Assembly: GCF_013359685.1 (NCBI RefSeq)
Contig: NZ_JABFMV010000002.1
Span: forward strand, 124,001-188,000
Length of the DNA: 64,000 nucleotides
Direction: 5' to 3'
DNA from: Leifsonia sp. C5G2
GTDB taxonomy: Bacteria; Actinomycetota; Actinomycetes; Actinomycetales; Microbacteriaceae
Position 1 is the stretch's first letter. The number at the start of each line of letters is the position of its first letter. Made by a program: the position numbers and the translations under genes. The notes beneath the pieces are model-generated. The model had not been told where the DNA came from, searched no databases, and was given only the letters and a program-made list of their open reading frames with translations. Below are positions 24,106-33,563 of the stretch, in pieces.

Positions 24106-25077
24106 TCAAAGCGGACGATGAATGTGCGGAATGACCAGCGTCGGGCAGGTCGCCCGCTGTGCGCTGTGCGTACTCACCGAGCCGAGGAGAAGACTGCGGA
24201 AGCCTCCTCGGCCTCGACTGCCGACCACGAGCAGGGCAGCCGCGGCAGTTGCGCGCACCAGAGTCTGGCCGGGGTCCCCCAGAGCGCCGATGCACTGCAG
24301 GTCGGCCTCCGGGTGTCGTTCCGCGATCGCCGCGACGGCCGCCTCCAGTTGGGTCCTCACCGTCTCGGAGGCCTCATCGAAGGACGGGACGTAGCCATCG
24401 CGCCAGAGCAGTCCTGGGGGGTGGTCGTCGATGGTCCAGCAGCGGATCACATCGATCGGGGCCGCGAGCGCGGTCGCGAACTGGAGGGCGATCTCCAGGG
24501 CGCGGTCGCTGTCCTTCGAACCGTCGTAGCCGATCACGATCGACCCTGGGCGCATGTCGGCCAGCTGACGCATGCCGGCCCGAGTCGAGAATGGGTCATC
24601 CTGCGTCGCACTGTGTTCTGTCCCGCCGTTGCGCACGATGAGCACAGGGCAGGTCGCCTGGTGCAGACAGCGGGCGGTCACCGACCCGAGGAGCAGCCCG
24701 CTAAGCCCTCCGAGGCCCCGTGAGCCCACGACGAGCATCCGGGCTCCGGTCGAGAGGTCGCTGAGAACGTTGGCTGCGCCGCCGAGCTCGACGCGGTAGT
24801 CCACCGGAAGGTCGGGGTGCTCGCTCAGCCGGGGCGCGCAGTCGTCAAGGAGCGATCGGCGGATGTCGTCGGCGATGTCTGGCAGGGTCGGGTCGGTTGC
24901 GAGGATGCGGGTGTAGGCGGGGACATCCGAGTCGAGGTGCCAAGCCCGCACGATCACGAGCGGGGCCGTGAAGAGTTCGGCGAACTCGATTGCTCTTGCC
25001 AGGGCCAGGTCGGCATGGCGGGAGCCGTCGTGGCCGACCACCACGGCTCCGCTCGCCGCTGTGCTCGGCTGAGCCAT
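24106..25077 (-). CDS. Universal stress protein, tandem UspA domains
   Basis: A 323-residue protein with two UspA domains, residues 8-150 and 172-318. Each ends with the ATP-binding signature: VVGSRGLGGLSGLLLGSV and VVGSRGRGGFRSLLLGSV. Each starts with the Asp-bearing strand VVGHDGS and VIGYDGS. Tandem ATP-binding USPs are common in actinobacteria and respond to hypoxia or growth arrest. ATG 25077 is taken as start, because the reading frame upstream lacks family residues. A P-type ATPase and the remnant of another USP follow divergently, suggesting an old stress-gene island. Confidence 0.93.
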   Translation of the reverse strand: MAQPSTAASGAVVVGHDGSRHADLALARAIEFAELFTAPLVIVRAWHLDSDVPAYTRILATDPTLPDIADDIRRSLLDDCAPRLSEHPDLPVDYRVELGGAANVLSDLSTGARMLVVGSRGLGGLSGLLLGSVTARCLHQATCPVLIVRNGGTEHSATQDDPFSTRAGMRQLADMRPGSIVIGYDGSKDSDRALEIALQFATALAAPIDVIRCWTIDDHPPGLLWRDGYVPSFDEASETVRTQLEAAVAAIAERHPEADLQCIGALGDPGQTLVRATAAAALLVVGSRGRGGFRSLLLGSVSTHSAQRATCPTLVIPHIHRPL

Positions 25078-25190
25078 GAGGACCACCTGCCTTCCGCGAG
25101 TAGTCCGGAGCATATCGACTCAAGCCCAGGTGGTGGGAGGAGGACCTTCGCCTCTCCCCTGTCGCGCACTGGGCCACAACGCTGAAGGAC

Positions 25191-25335
25191 ATGACTGACA
25201 CTCGAGGCACGGATCGTTCCCATCCCGGTCGGCTTCCGTGGGCTCGGCTCGGTGAGCTCGCAGTGCGCAGCCCACGCGCACTGTCCCGTGCTCATCGTCC
25301 GCCCCGAGGAGGCGAAGCCGACGGCGCATGACTGA
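25191..25335 (+). pseudogene. Remnant of a second universal stress protein gene, overlapping a short upstream ORF
   Basis: From 25201 one frame reads FRGLGSVSSQCAAHAHCPVL and on to IVRPEE, ending TGA 25333-25335. This matches the C-terminal strand of a UspA domain (compare LLLGSVSTHSAQRATCPTLV in the intact gene next door) but has lost everything before it. In another frame, ATG 25191 opens a 46-codon ORF beginning MTDTRGTDR whose TGA overlaps the ATPase ATG. The ATPase also begins MTDTR, so the 5' end may have been duplicated around the debris. Confidence 0.5.
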
Positions 25336-28009
25336 TACGCGACCGCCGCGGCCGTCCGAGTCCATAGGAGCGGAGCCCGAGGAGACTCCGCTCTGGCATT
25401 CCATGGGCGTCGACGTCGTGCTCCGGCAGCTGGGCACGTCGCCGTTGGGGCTGGCGTTGACGGAGGTGACGACTCGGCAACGACGGTACGGATCCAATTC
25501 GCTGCCTCTCGCACCTCCCACCCGGTGGTGGGTGGTGCTGTTGCGACAATTCGTCAGCCCGCTGATCGGCATCATGGTCGTCGCCAACCTGATCACGATC
25601 GTCCAGCAGCACTGGGTGGATGCCGCCGCGATCGGCGTCGTGCTCGTGCTCACCGTGACGCTCGGCTACTGGCAGGAGCGCAAAGCGGAACGGGAAGTCC
25701 ACGCCCTCCGTTCCCTCTCCTCGTCCGTCGCCCACGTGCGCCGCGACGGGACGATCCGGGTCATCCCGGCTACCGAGGTGGTGCCGGGAGACATCGTGGC
25801 CGTGGTCGGAGGTGAACGGGTTCCCGCCGATCTGCGGATCGTGGAGGCGAATCGGCTCCGGGTGGACGAGTCGATGCTGACCGGCGAATCCCTCCCCGTG
25901 GCCAAGACCACCGCGCCCGTGCACCAGACCGCGCCGGTCGCGGAACGCCACGACATGGCCTTCAGCGGTGCTCTGGTCACCAGCGGCCGTGGCCTCGGGG
26001 TGGTCGTGGCCACCGGCCAGGACACCGAGCTGGGCGCGATCGAGAAGCTGATGACGGCACCGCCGCCGCCCACCCCGCTGCAGGTGATGACCCGGACGCT
26101 GGAATGGCGGATCGGCGGCGCCATCCTCGTGGCCGTCCTGTTCCTGTTCGTCGCCGGGCTGGTCAGCGGGTTCACCGTCAGCGACATGTTCCAGACCGCG
26201 GTCGCCTTGACGGTAGCGGCCATCCCGGAATCGATGCCCGTCATCCTCACCATCGCGCTCAGCGTAGGAATCTCGCGGATGGCCCGCCGGAACGCGATCG
26301 TGCGCAGGCTCCCCGCTGTGGAGACCCTCGGATCGACCACCGTGATCGCCTCCGACAAGACGGGGACTCTCACGCAGAACCGATTGACTGTGGAGCAGGT
26401 CTGGACTGTCGGAGGGTACTGGGAGCCGGGCATACCTGCGGACGCCCACACCGTCGCCGTGCTCCGGGCCGGCGCCCTCACGAACGAGTCCTCGCGCACG
26501 GGTACGGGCGAGCTCCACGGCGACCCCGTCGATGTGGCGATGAGCAGGGTCGCCCTGGACGCATCCGCCGTCTCGGCGGCCGAGACCACAACGGCACCGG
26601 AACGTCACACCCCTTACGAGCCGGCCCTCGGCTACTCACAGTCCGTCCGGGTGCACCCCGACGGGCAACGCGTCCTCTACGTCAAGGGCGCGCCGGAGAC
26701 CTTGCTCGCAGCGAGCACCACGCTGCAGACACCGCACGGGCCCCGGCCGATGAAGGCCGGCGTCGTCAGCGAGGCCAACGCTGTGCTCGCACGGGAAGGG
26801 CTGCGCGTGGTGGCCACTGCATCCCGCCGGCTGGGACCGGACGAACTCACCACCGACCCGCTGCCGCCGCCCGAACGACTGGAGTTCCTCGGGCTGGAGG
26901 GGATGACCGATCCCCCGCGCGAGGGCGTCTCGGACGCCATAGCGGCGTGCGCGGCCGCCGGCATCGCCGTGAAGATGGTCACCGGCGACCAGCCGGCCAC
27001 CGCCGAAGCCATCGCCGCCCGCCTCGGCCTGGTTTCCGAAGGACCACCCCTGACCGGGGCCGAGATCGCCGCGCTCGACGACAACATGCTCGCCGCCCGG
27101 CTCGAGGAGACCAGCGTCGCCGCCCGGATGGTCCCGCAGGACAAACTCCGCATCGTGCGGGCGTTGCAGAGCCGCGGCGAAGTCGTCGCCGTCACCGGCG
27201 ACGGCGTGAACGACGCCCCAGCGCTCAGAGCTGCACAGATCGGCGTGGCGATGGGCCGCTCCGGCACCGATGTCGCCCGCGAAGCGGCCGGTCTGGTGCT
27301 GACCGACGATGACTTCGTCACCATCGTCCACGCGGTCGAACAGGGGCGGGTCACGTTCGCCGCGATCAGGAACGCGACGTTCTTCCTGCTCTCCACAGCC
27401 GTGGCTGCGGTGCTGGCGCTCTCGATCAATGTCCTGCTCGATCAGCCGCTGCTGTTCCTGCCGGTGCAGATCCTGTTCATCAATGTCGTCACCAGCAGCA
27501 TCCAGGACATCGCCCTCGCCTTCGAACCGGCCCGCGGCGACGAACTCTCCCGGCCGCCGCGCTCACCCCAGGAAGGCATCCTGTCGCGACGCCTGTGGTA
27601 CCGCACCTTCGTCACCGGCGCGTGGATGGGACTGATCGTGCTCCTCGTCTTCGGCTGGGCCCTCCACCTCGGAGACACCGTCGAGCATGCCCGGACACTC
27701 GCGCTCGTGCTGTTCGTCATCTTCAACGTCTTTCAGGTGGGAAACGCCCGCGCCGAGACGGTGTCACTGCTGCGCCTGAACCCGTTGAGTAACCCGCTGC
27801 TGTTCGCCACGGCGTTCGGTTCCGTCCTGGTCGTCGCAGCGCTGCTCGCCTGGCCGGCCGCGGCGGCTCTGCTCGGGCTCGCTCCGCTCACTCTCGCGGA
27901 ATGGGGGATGATGGGGGCGCTCGCCCTCACCATCCTCGCCATCGTCGAAGCCGACAAGCTCATCTGGGCAGCTCTTGACCGTCGGCCGAGGACCCGCGCT
28001 CTGCGCTAG
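25328..28009 (+). CDS. P-type cation-transporting ATPase (type II, CtpF-like)
   Basis: An 893-residue ion pump. The cation N-terminal domain spans residues 20-90, the actuator motif DESMLTGES is near 180, and the M4 motif is PESMP near 300. Phosphorylated Asp343 sits in ASDKTGTLTQN, and the hinge motif is GDGVNDAPALR near 635. Ten membrane helices fit. PESMP in place of PEGLP and the overall length place it with type II Ca2+/Na+-type pumps such as mycobacterial CtpF, often adjacent to USP genes in the dormancy regulon; the ion is not determined. The start is poorly supplied with a ribosome site, but its ATG overlaps a short upstream ORF. Confidence 0.9.
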   Translation: MTDTRPPRPSESIGAEPEETPLWHSMGVDVVLRQLGTSPLGLALTEVTTRQRRYGSNSLPLAPPTRWWVVLLRQFVSPLIGIMVVANLITIVQQHWVDAAAIGVVLVLTVTLGYWQERKAEREVHALRSLSSSVAHVRRDGTIRVIPATEVVPGDIVAVVGGERVPADLRIVEANRLRVDESMLTGESLPVAKTTAPVHQTAPVAERHDMAFSGALVTSGRGLGVVVATGQDTELGAIEKLMTAPPPPTPLQVMTRTLEWRIGGAILVAVLFLFVAGLVSGFTVSDMFQTAVALTVAAIPESMPVILTIALSVGISRMARRNAIVRRLPAVETLGSTTVIASDKTGTLTQNRLTVEQVWTVGGYWEPGIPADAHTVAVLRAGALTNESSRTGTGELHGDPVDVAMSRVALDASAVSAAETTTAPERHTPYEPALGYSQSVRVHPDGQRVLYVKGAPETLLAASTTLQTPHGPRPMKAGVVSEANAVLAREGLRVVATASRRLGPDELTTDPLPPPERLEFLGLEGMTDPPREGVSDAIAACAAAGIAVKMVTGDQPATAEAIAARLGLVSEGPPLTGAEIAALDDNMLAARLEETSVAARMVPQDKLRIVRALQSRGEVVAVTGDGVNDAPALRAAQIGVAMGRSGTDVAREAAGLVLTDDDFVTIVHAVEQGRVTFAAIRNATFFLLSTAVAAVLALSINVLLDQPLLFLPVQILFINVVTSSIQDIALAFEPARGDELSRPPRSPQEGILSRRLWYRTFVTGAWMGLIVLLVFGWALHLGDTVEHARTLALVLFVIFNVFQVGNARAETVSLLRLNPLSNPLLFATAFGSVLVVAALLAWPAAAALLGLAPLTLAEWGMMGALALTILAIVEADKLIWAALDRRPRTRALR

Positions 28010-28044
28010 CTCAGGTGCGACTCTCGCTAGGTCAGGTGCGACTC
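28005..28044. repeat. 21-bp tandem duplication across the stops of two convergent genes
   Basis: GCTAGCTCAGGTGCGACTC at 28005-28023 recurs at 28026-28044 with one change (18 of 19). The first copy carries the TAG of the P-type ATPase; the second carries the complement of the DUF2202 stop. On the minus strand it duplicates the last codons ESHL(T/S)-stop in frame, so each gene has a back-up stop. Confidence 0.75.
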
Positions 28045-28608
28045 GAACGCCTGGAGGTGATTCTGGGAGCCGGCGAGCAACCGCTCCATGACCGTGGTCG
28101 TGGCTGCGTCGGTGGTCGTCTTCAGATCCGCGCTCAGGTCGGCGATGTCCTTCTGCTCGATCGTGACCCCGGCCTTGTACGCCTCGATCACGCTTGCACT
28201 CCCCTGCTGCACGAGCTGGTCGTAGAGGCCCTGGATCTCCGGATCCGAGAACACGCCGGCCGACGTCGAGCGCGGGTCGGGGATGCCCTTCGAGGCGAGC
28301 AACGGCACCAGGAGTTGCTGATGCGTCACCTCGCTGGCCATGATGTTGCTGAAGACCTGCTCGCCCCAGAGCTGCGCGAACCGCTGATACACATCGTGCG
28401 CGAGCTTCTCCTCCTCGATCAGATACTGCAGGCGCGCCGCCTCGTCCCTCGGACCGGGGTCGGCGGAAGCTGGTGCGGACGCCGACGCCGACGGCGACGC
28501 GGTGGGACCGGTGCCGGTGCCGCCGGGACCGGTGATGCTGCAACCGGTCGTCGCCGTGAGCAGGGCGATGCCGAGCACCGAGACGAATGCCGTGGCCGTT
28601 CTTCGCAC
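28027..28608 (-). CDS. DUF2202 ferritin-like lipoprotein
   Basis: A 193-residue exported protein. The N-terminal signal runs MRRTATAFVSVLGIALLTAT, followed by TGC, a lipobox-like site that would anchor Cys23 to the membrane. A Ser/Ala/Pro linker covers about 25-52. The four-helix DUF2202 domain follows, with ferritin-like metal motifs EEEKLAHDVY (Glu and Glu/His) and MASEVTHQQLL (Glu/His). It may bind or oxidise metal at the cell surface. GTG 28608 is preceded by CAGGAG. It is convergent with the P-type ATPase. Confidence 0.85.
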   Translation of the reverse strand: MRRTATAFVSVLGIALLTATTGCSITGPGGTGTGPTASPSASASAPASADPGPRDEAARLQYLIEEEKLAHDVYQRFAQLWGEQVFSNIMASEVTHQQLLVPLLASKGIPDPRSTSAGVFSDPEIQGLYDQLVQQGSASVIEAYKAGVTIEQKDIADLSADLKTTTDAATTTVMERLLAGSQNHLQAFESHLT

Positions 28609-28758
28609 GGGGAGCTCCTGGTAAGACGGTGTAGCCCGAAGGCTACGTCCAGCGATCCTCTCGCGGTCGGGTCGAACGTCCCTTCGCGAGCTTGCCGAGC
28701 GTCGGCGGCCTCCCGGACAATGCTCCCAGGCGCCACGATGATCGCGAAGGAGCACGCT

Positions 28759-29196
28759 ATGACGTCCAGCACCGACCCGGCTGGTCTCCATCCGGACGCT
28801 CCGAATCCCGGCCGCCTGCCCATCCCTGTCGACCCGCCGACGATGCTGCGCAGCCCGGCGTTCGCGCAGGCGATGATCGCGCCGGCCGGGCGCACACTGT
28901 ACGTGGGCGGGCAGAACGGCATCGACGGCTCCGGGACGCTGCTCGACGGCCTGCGCGCGCAGACCGAGCAGGCGTTGCGCAACGTCCTCACCGTCCTCGA
29001 CGCCGCCGGGACCGATGCCGACCACGTCGTCAAGCTGACGATCTTCCTAGCCGCAGGCGAGGACCCGACCGAGGGCTACGCCGCCGCAGCGTCCGTCTGG
29101 GGCGCCCACCGCACGGCGGTCACCGTCGTCGCGGTCACGCCGGCGCGACCCGGCGTGCTGGTCGAGATCGACGCCATCGCGACGATCCCGGAGTGA
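28759..29196 (+). CDS. RidA-family enamine/imine deaminase-like protein
   Basis: A 145-residue RidA/YjgF-family protein. RTLYVGGQNGIDGSGTLLDG, then ALRNVLTVLDAAGTDADHVVKLTIFL, then VVAVTPARPGVLVEIDAIATI are the family blocks. The Arg of the canonical active site (PARPGVLVEIDA) is kept, so hydrolysis of reactive imines is plausible. ATG 28759 follows AAGGAG. It is divergent from the DUF2202 gene and converges on the transglutaminase gene only 4 bp away. Confidence 0.9.
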   Translation: MTSSTDPAGLHPDAPNPGRLPIPVDPPTMLRSPAFAQAMIAPAGRTLYVGGQNGIDGSGTLLDGLRAQTEQALRNVLTVLDAAGTDADHVVKLTIFLAAGEDPTEGYAAAASVWGAHRTAVTVVAVTPARPGVLVEIDAIATIPE

Positions 29197-29200
29197 CCCC

Positions 29201-30058
29201 TCACGCCTCCCGCGTGATCGACACCTGCACGAACAGGTCGGAGCTGCCGCTGCCCGCGTACACGCCGCGCAGTGGGGTCACGTCGGTGTAGTCGCGCCCG
29301 TGCCCGACGCGGATGTGGCGGTCGCCGATGGGAACGCCGTTCGTCGGGTCGTAGCCGTGCCACGAGCCGCAGTACCACTCCACCCAGGCGTGCGACTCCC
29401 CCGTGACCGTCTCCCCCACCACCGGCTCGGTCTTCGGGTGCAGGTAGCCGGAGACGTAGCGGGCCGGGATGCCGACCGACCGGAGGGCGCCGATGGCCAC
29501 GTGCGCGATGTCCTGGCAGACGCCGCTCCGCGCCTCCCACGCCTCGGCCGCGGTGGTGCGGACCCCGGTCACGCCGCTCATGTACGCCATCTCGGACGAG
29601 ACCGACGCGACGATCGCGCGCGCGGCGGCGCAGGGGCTGTCGACCGCAGGGCCCACGGCCGCGGCCACCGTCGCCGCGAGCTCGGCGAGAGAAGCGGGAG
29701 GCTCGGTCAGCGGAGTCTGCCCCGGCTGCTCCACGCACCCGGCCGAACGCGGGATCGCAGCACGGAGCTCGTCCCACCCGACATCGGCCTCGGAGTGCGT
29801 GCCCTCCACGACCTCCACCAGGCTGCTCGCGGTGATGGTCAGCTCGCGGTGCGCGTCCAGGATGTCGAAGGCGAGCACCCGCGTGCCCCAGTAGTCCGTG
29901 TACTGGTGGTGCGACGACACCGGCCGCACGTCGACGGACGAGTGAAGCACCAACTGCGCGTCGCTCGACATCGGAAGCATCCTGGCCTCGTTGTACGAGG
30001 CGCTCACGTCGCCGTCGTACCGGTACCCGGTGGTGTGCACGACCCGCAGCCGCTTCAC
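29201..30058 (-). CDS. Transglutaminase-like cysteine peptidase-fold protein
   Basis: A 285-residue protein with an N-terminal beta domain (RVVHTTGYRYDGDVSASYNE, residues 5-110) and a transglutaminase core. The Cys-His-Asp triad is visible: SGVCQDIAHV near 185, SHAWVEWYCG near 235, and GYDPTNGV near 250. It is the third member of an operon with alpha-E and ATP-grasp partners, a set predicted (Iyer and colleagues, amidoligase survey) to make or attach a peptide. Its GTG start overlaps the alpha-E stop by 4 bp. Confidence 0.92.
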   Translation of the reverse strand: MKRLRVVHTTGYRYDGDVSASYNEARMLPMSSDAQLVLHSSVDVRPVSSHHQYTDYWGTRVLAFDILDAHRELTITASSLVEVVEGTHSEADVGWDELRAAIPRSAGCVEQPGQTPLTEPPASLAELAATVAAAVGPAVDSPCAAARAIVASVSSEMAYMSGVTGVRTTAAEAWEARSGVCQDIAHVAIGALRSVGIPARYVSGYLHPKTEPVVGETVTGESHAWVEWYCGSWHGYDPTNGVPIGDRHIRVGHGRDYTDVTPLRGVYAGSGSSDLFVQVSITREA

Positions 30059-30971
30059 GCCCTGTCCCCCATCCAGTTCAGTGCGACGTTCTCCGGGAAG
30101 TACCGCAGCGCGACCGCCTCCGTCGCCGCGCTCGTCGCATCCTGGATCCCCGCCATCGCGGCGGGGAGGTCGACGAGCACGTCGGCGACCGGGCGGAACT
30201 CCAGCTCGCCGCGCACCTTCCCGAGCATGCGCACCGCGTCGTCGGAGACCCCGGCGCGCTGGAGCCGCGGCTCGAGCTCGCGCAGCGACTCCAGTCCGCG
30301 TGTGATCGAGTACAGGATGGACCGCGGGAAGAGCCGGTCGTGCAGCAGGAACTCGGCCGCGTTCCGTGCGGACGGCATGCCGCGGTAGGTGCGCAGGTAG
30401 GCCTCGTACGCGCCGCAGGAGCGCAGGATGGTCGTCCAGCTCGCCCCGCTCGCCTCGGTCAGGGCGCGCGTCGCCAGCAGCCGTGCGGTCATGTCGGCGC
30501 GCTCCAGGCTGCGCCCGAGCGTGAAGAAGTGCCACGCCTCGTCCCGGCTCGCGCCCGACTCCATCAGCCCGACCGCGAGGGCCGTCCGCTCCCGTACCCA
30601 ACTGAAGAAGCCGTGCACCTTGTCGCTCGTCACCTGGTGCGGCGTGCGGGCCGCGGTCGTGTTGAGGCACTCCCACAGCTCCGCCGAGATGATCTCCCGG
30701 GCCCGGCGCGCGTTCTCCCGCGCCGCCCCCAGCGAGTAGGCGATGGAGCCCGGCGCCGTCCGGTCGACCGCGAGCACCCGGAGCACGTCCTCGCGAGCGC
30801 AGTGGTCCGGCGCGGGGCTGCCCATGACGCCCAGCAGGGAACGGCAGGCCGTGTCCTCGTCGACCCACGGATCCTCCAGGAGCAGCTGCAGGTGCACGTC
30901 CAGGATGCGGGCGGTGCCGACGCTGCGCTCGAGGTAGCGGCCGATCCAGAACAGGGAGGAGGCGATGCGGC

Positions 30972-30978
<7 letters not shown>
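30055..30978 (-). CDS. Alpha-E domain protein (DUF403)
   Basis: A 307-residue all-helical protein: SRIASSLFWIGRYLERSVGTAR at the start, ARENARRAREIISAELWECLN in the middle, and RGLESLRELEPRLQ later. The alpha-E domain is always found with circularly permuted ATP-grasp ligases and transglutaminases; its biochemical role is undetermined. The GTG start at 30978 overlaps the ligase stop by 4 bp, and its own stop overlaps the transglutaminase start, so the three products are made together. Confidence 0.92.
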
Positions 30979-32657
<1,679 letters not shown>

Positions 32658-32846
32658 GCGCCGACGCTATCCACGCCGCGTTTCGCCCGCGTTTCGAACC
32701 TGTTGCGGGTCTGACGCCGGTCGTGGACGCGCGCGCCACCGCCTGGGCCGCGCCGGATCACCTCCTGACAACGCCTGCCCCGGGGCGCTAATGTCGGCCT
32801 CGACGACGCCATAGCGGCGGGCGCACCTCGAAGGGATGATGCAGCG
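32658..32846. other. 189-bp divergent promoter region
   Basis: It separates the ATP-grasp operon (-) from the DUF308 gene (+). No operator palindrome or consensus promoter stands out by eye. Nothing else seen. Confidence 0.3.
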
Positions 32847-33488
32847 ATGAGCCTGAACGATCCGACCGACCCGATGTTCCACGAGTTCTCCATGGATGCC
32901 CGCCAGATGACGCGATCCGCGATCAACGCGATCCGCACGGCACTCGGCATCAGCGGCGCCATCGGCGTCATCCTGGGGATCATCCTGCTGGTGTGGCCTG
33001 AGAAGACCATCGCCGTGCTGGCCATCTTCCTCGGGATCTACTTCCTCGTCGCCGGCGTCCTCCGCCTCGGCGTCGGCATCTTCAGCCGCGGGATGCGCGG
33101 CGGCGCCCGGGCGCTCAACATCATCCTCGGAGTCCTGCTCATCTTCGTGGGCATCGTGGCGCTGAAGAACGTGACCACCGCGGCGCTGGCCCTGGTGATC
33201 TTCACGGTCGCCTTCATCGGCGTCGGCTGGATCATCGAGGGCGTCATGGCCCTCGCCGAGGCCGGGCGCTCCGGATCGGCCGGCTGGTCGATCGCCTTCG
33301 GCATCCTGAGCATCCTGGCCGGCATCGTCGTGCTGGTGCTGCCGGTGTCGTCGGCGGCGTTCCTGCTGCTGTTCGCGGCGATCGCGCTGATCGTGCTCGG
33401 CATCATCGGGATCGTCCGCGCGTTCACGTTCGGGCGCGAGGCGCTCAAGGAGATGGGCTCCACGACCGCGGAGCCGCGCGTGGCGTAA
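32847..33488 (+). CDS. DUF308 (HdeD-like) membrane protein
   Basis: A 213-residue integral membrane protein with six predicted helices in three hairpin pairs, each pair ending near a W/R-rich turn (LGIILLVWPEKTIAVLA, LNIILGVLLIFVGIVAL, AFGILSILAGIVVLVLP). This threefold pattern is the HdeD/DUF308 family, linked to acid resistance in E. coli but of unknown function in actinobacteria. It stands alone, ended by a strong shared terminator. Confidence 0.9.
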   Translation: MSLNDPTDPMFHEFSMDARQMTRSAINAIRTALGISGAIGVILGIILLVWPEKTIAVLAIFLGIYFLVAGVLRLGVGIFSRGMRGGARALNIILGVLLIFVGIVALKNVTTAALALVIFTVAFIGVGWIIEGVMALAEAGRSGSAGWSIAFGILSILAGIVVLVLPVSSAAFLLLFAAIALIVLGIIGIVRAFTFGREALKEMGSTTAEPRVA

Positions 33489-33502
33489 CGCCGCTCCGCC
33501 GA

Positions 33503-33544
33503 CGACGACGGCCCCGTTCGAGTGATCGAACGGGGCCGTCGTCG
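33503..33544. terminator. Bidirectional stem-loop terminator
   Basis: CGACGACGGCCCCGTTCGA at 33503-33521 is perfectly inverted at 33526-33544 with a GTGA loop. This 19-bp stem lies between the convergent DUF308 and S9 peptidase genes and can serve both. Confidence 0.85.
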
Positions 33545-33563
33545 CGTTGGTGCGTGCGGGAAC

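Noticed and set aside
20383-28009. Genomic island or prophage
   Set aside because: The stretch has small and decayed genes but no integrase, phage genes or flanking repeats; a terminus-proximal position explains it better.
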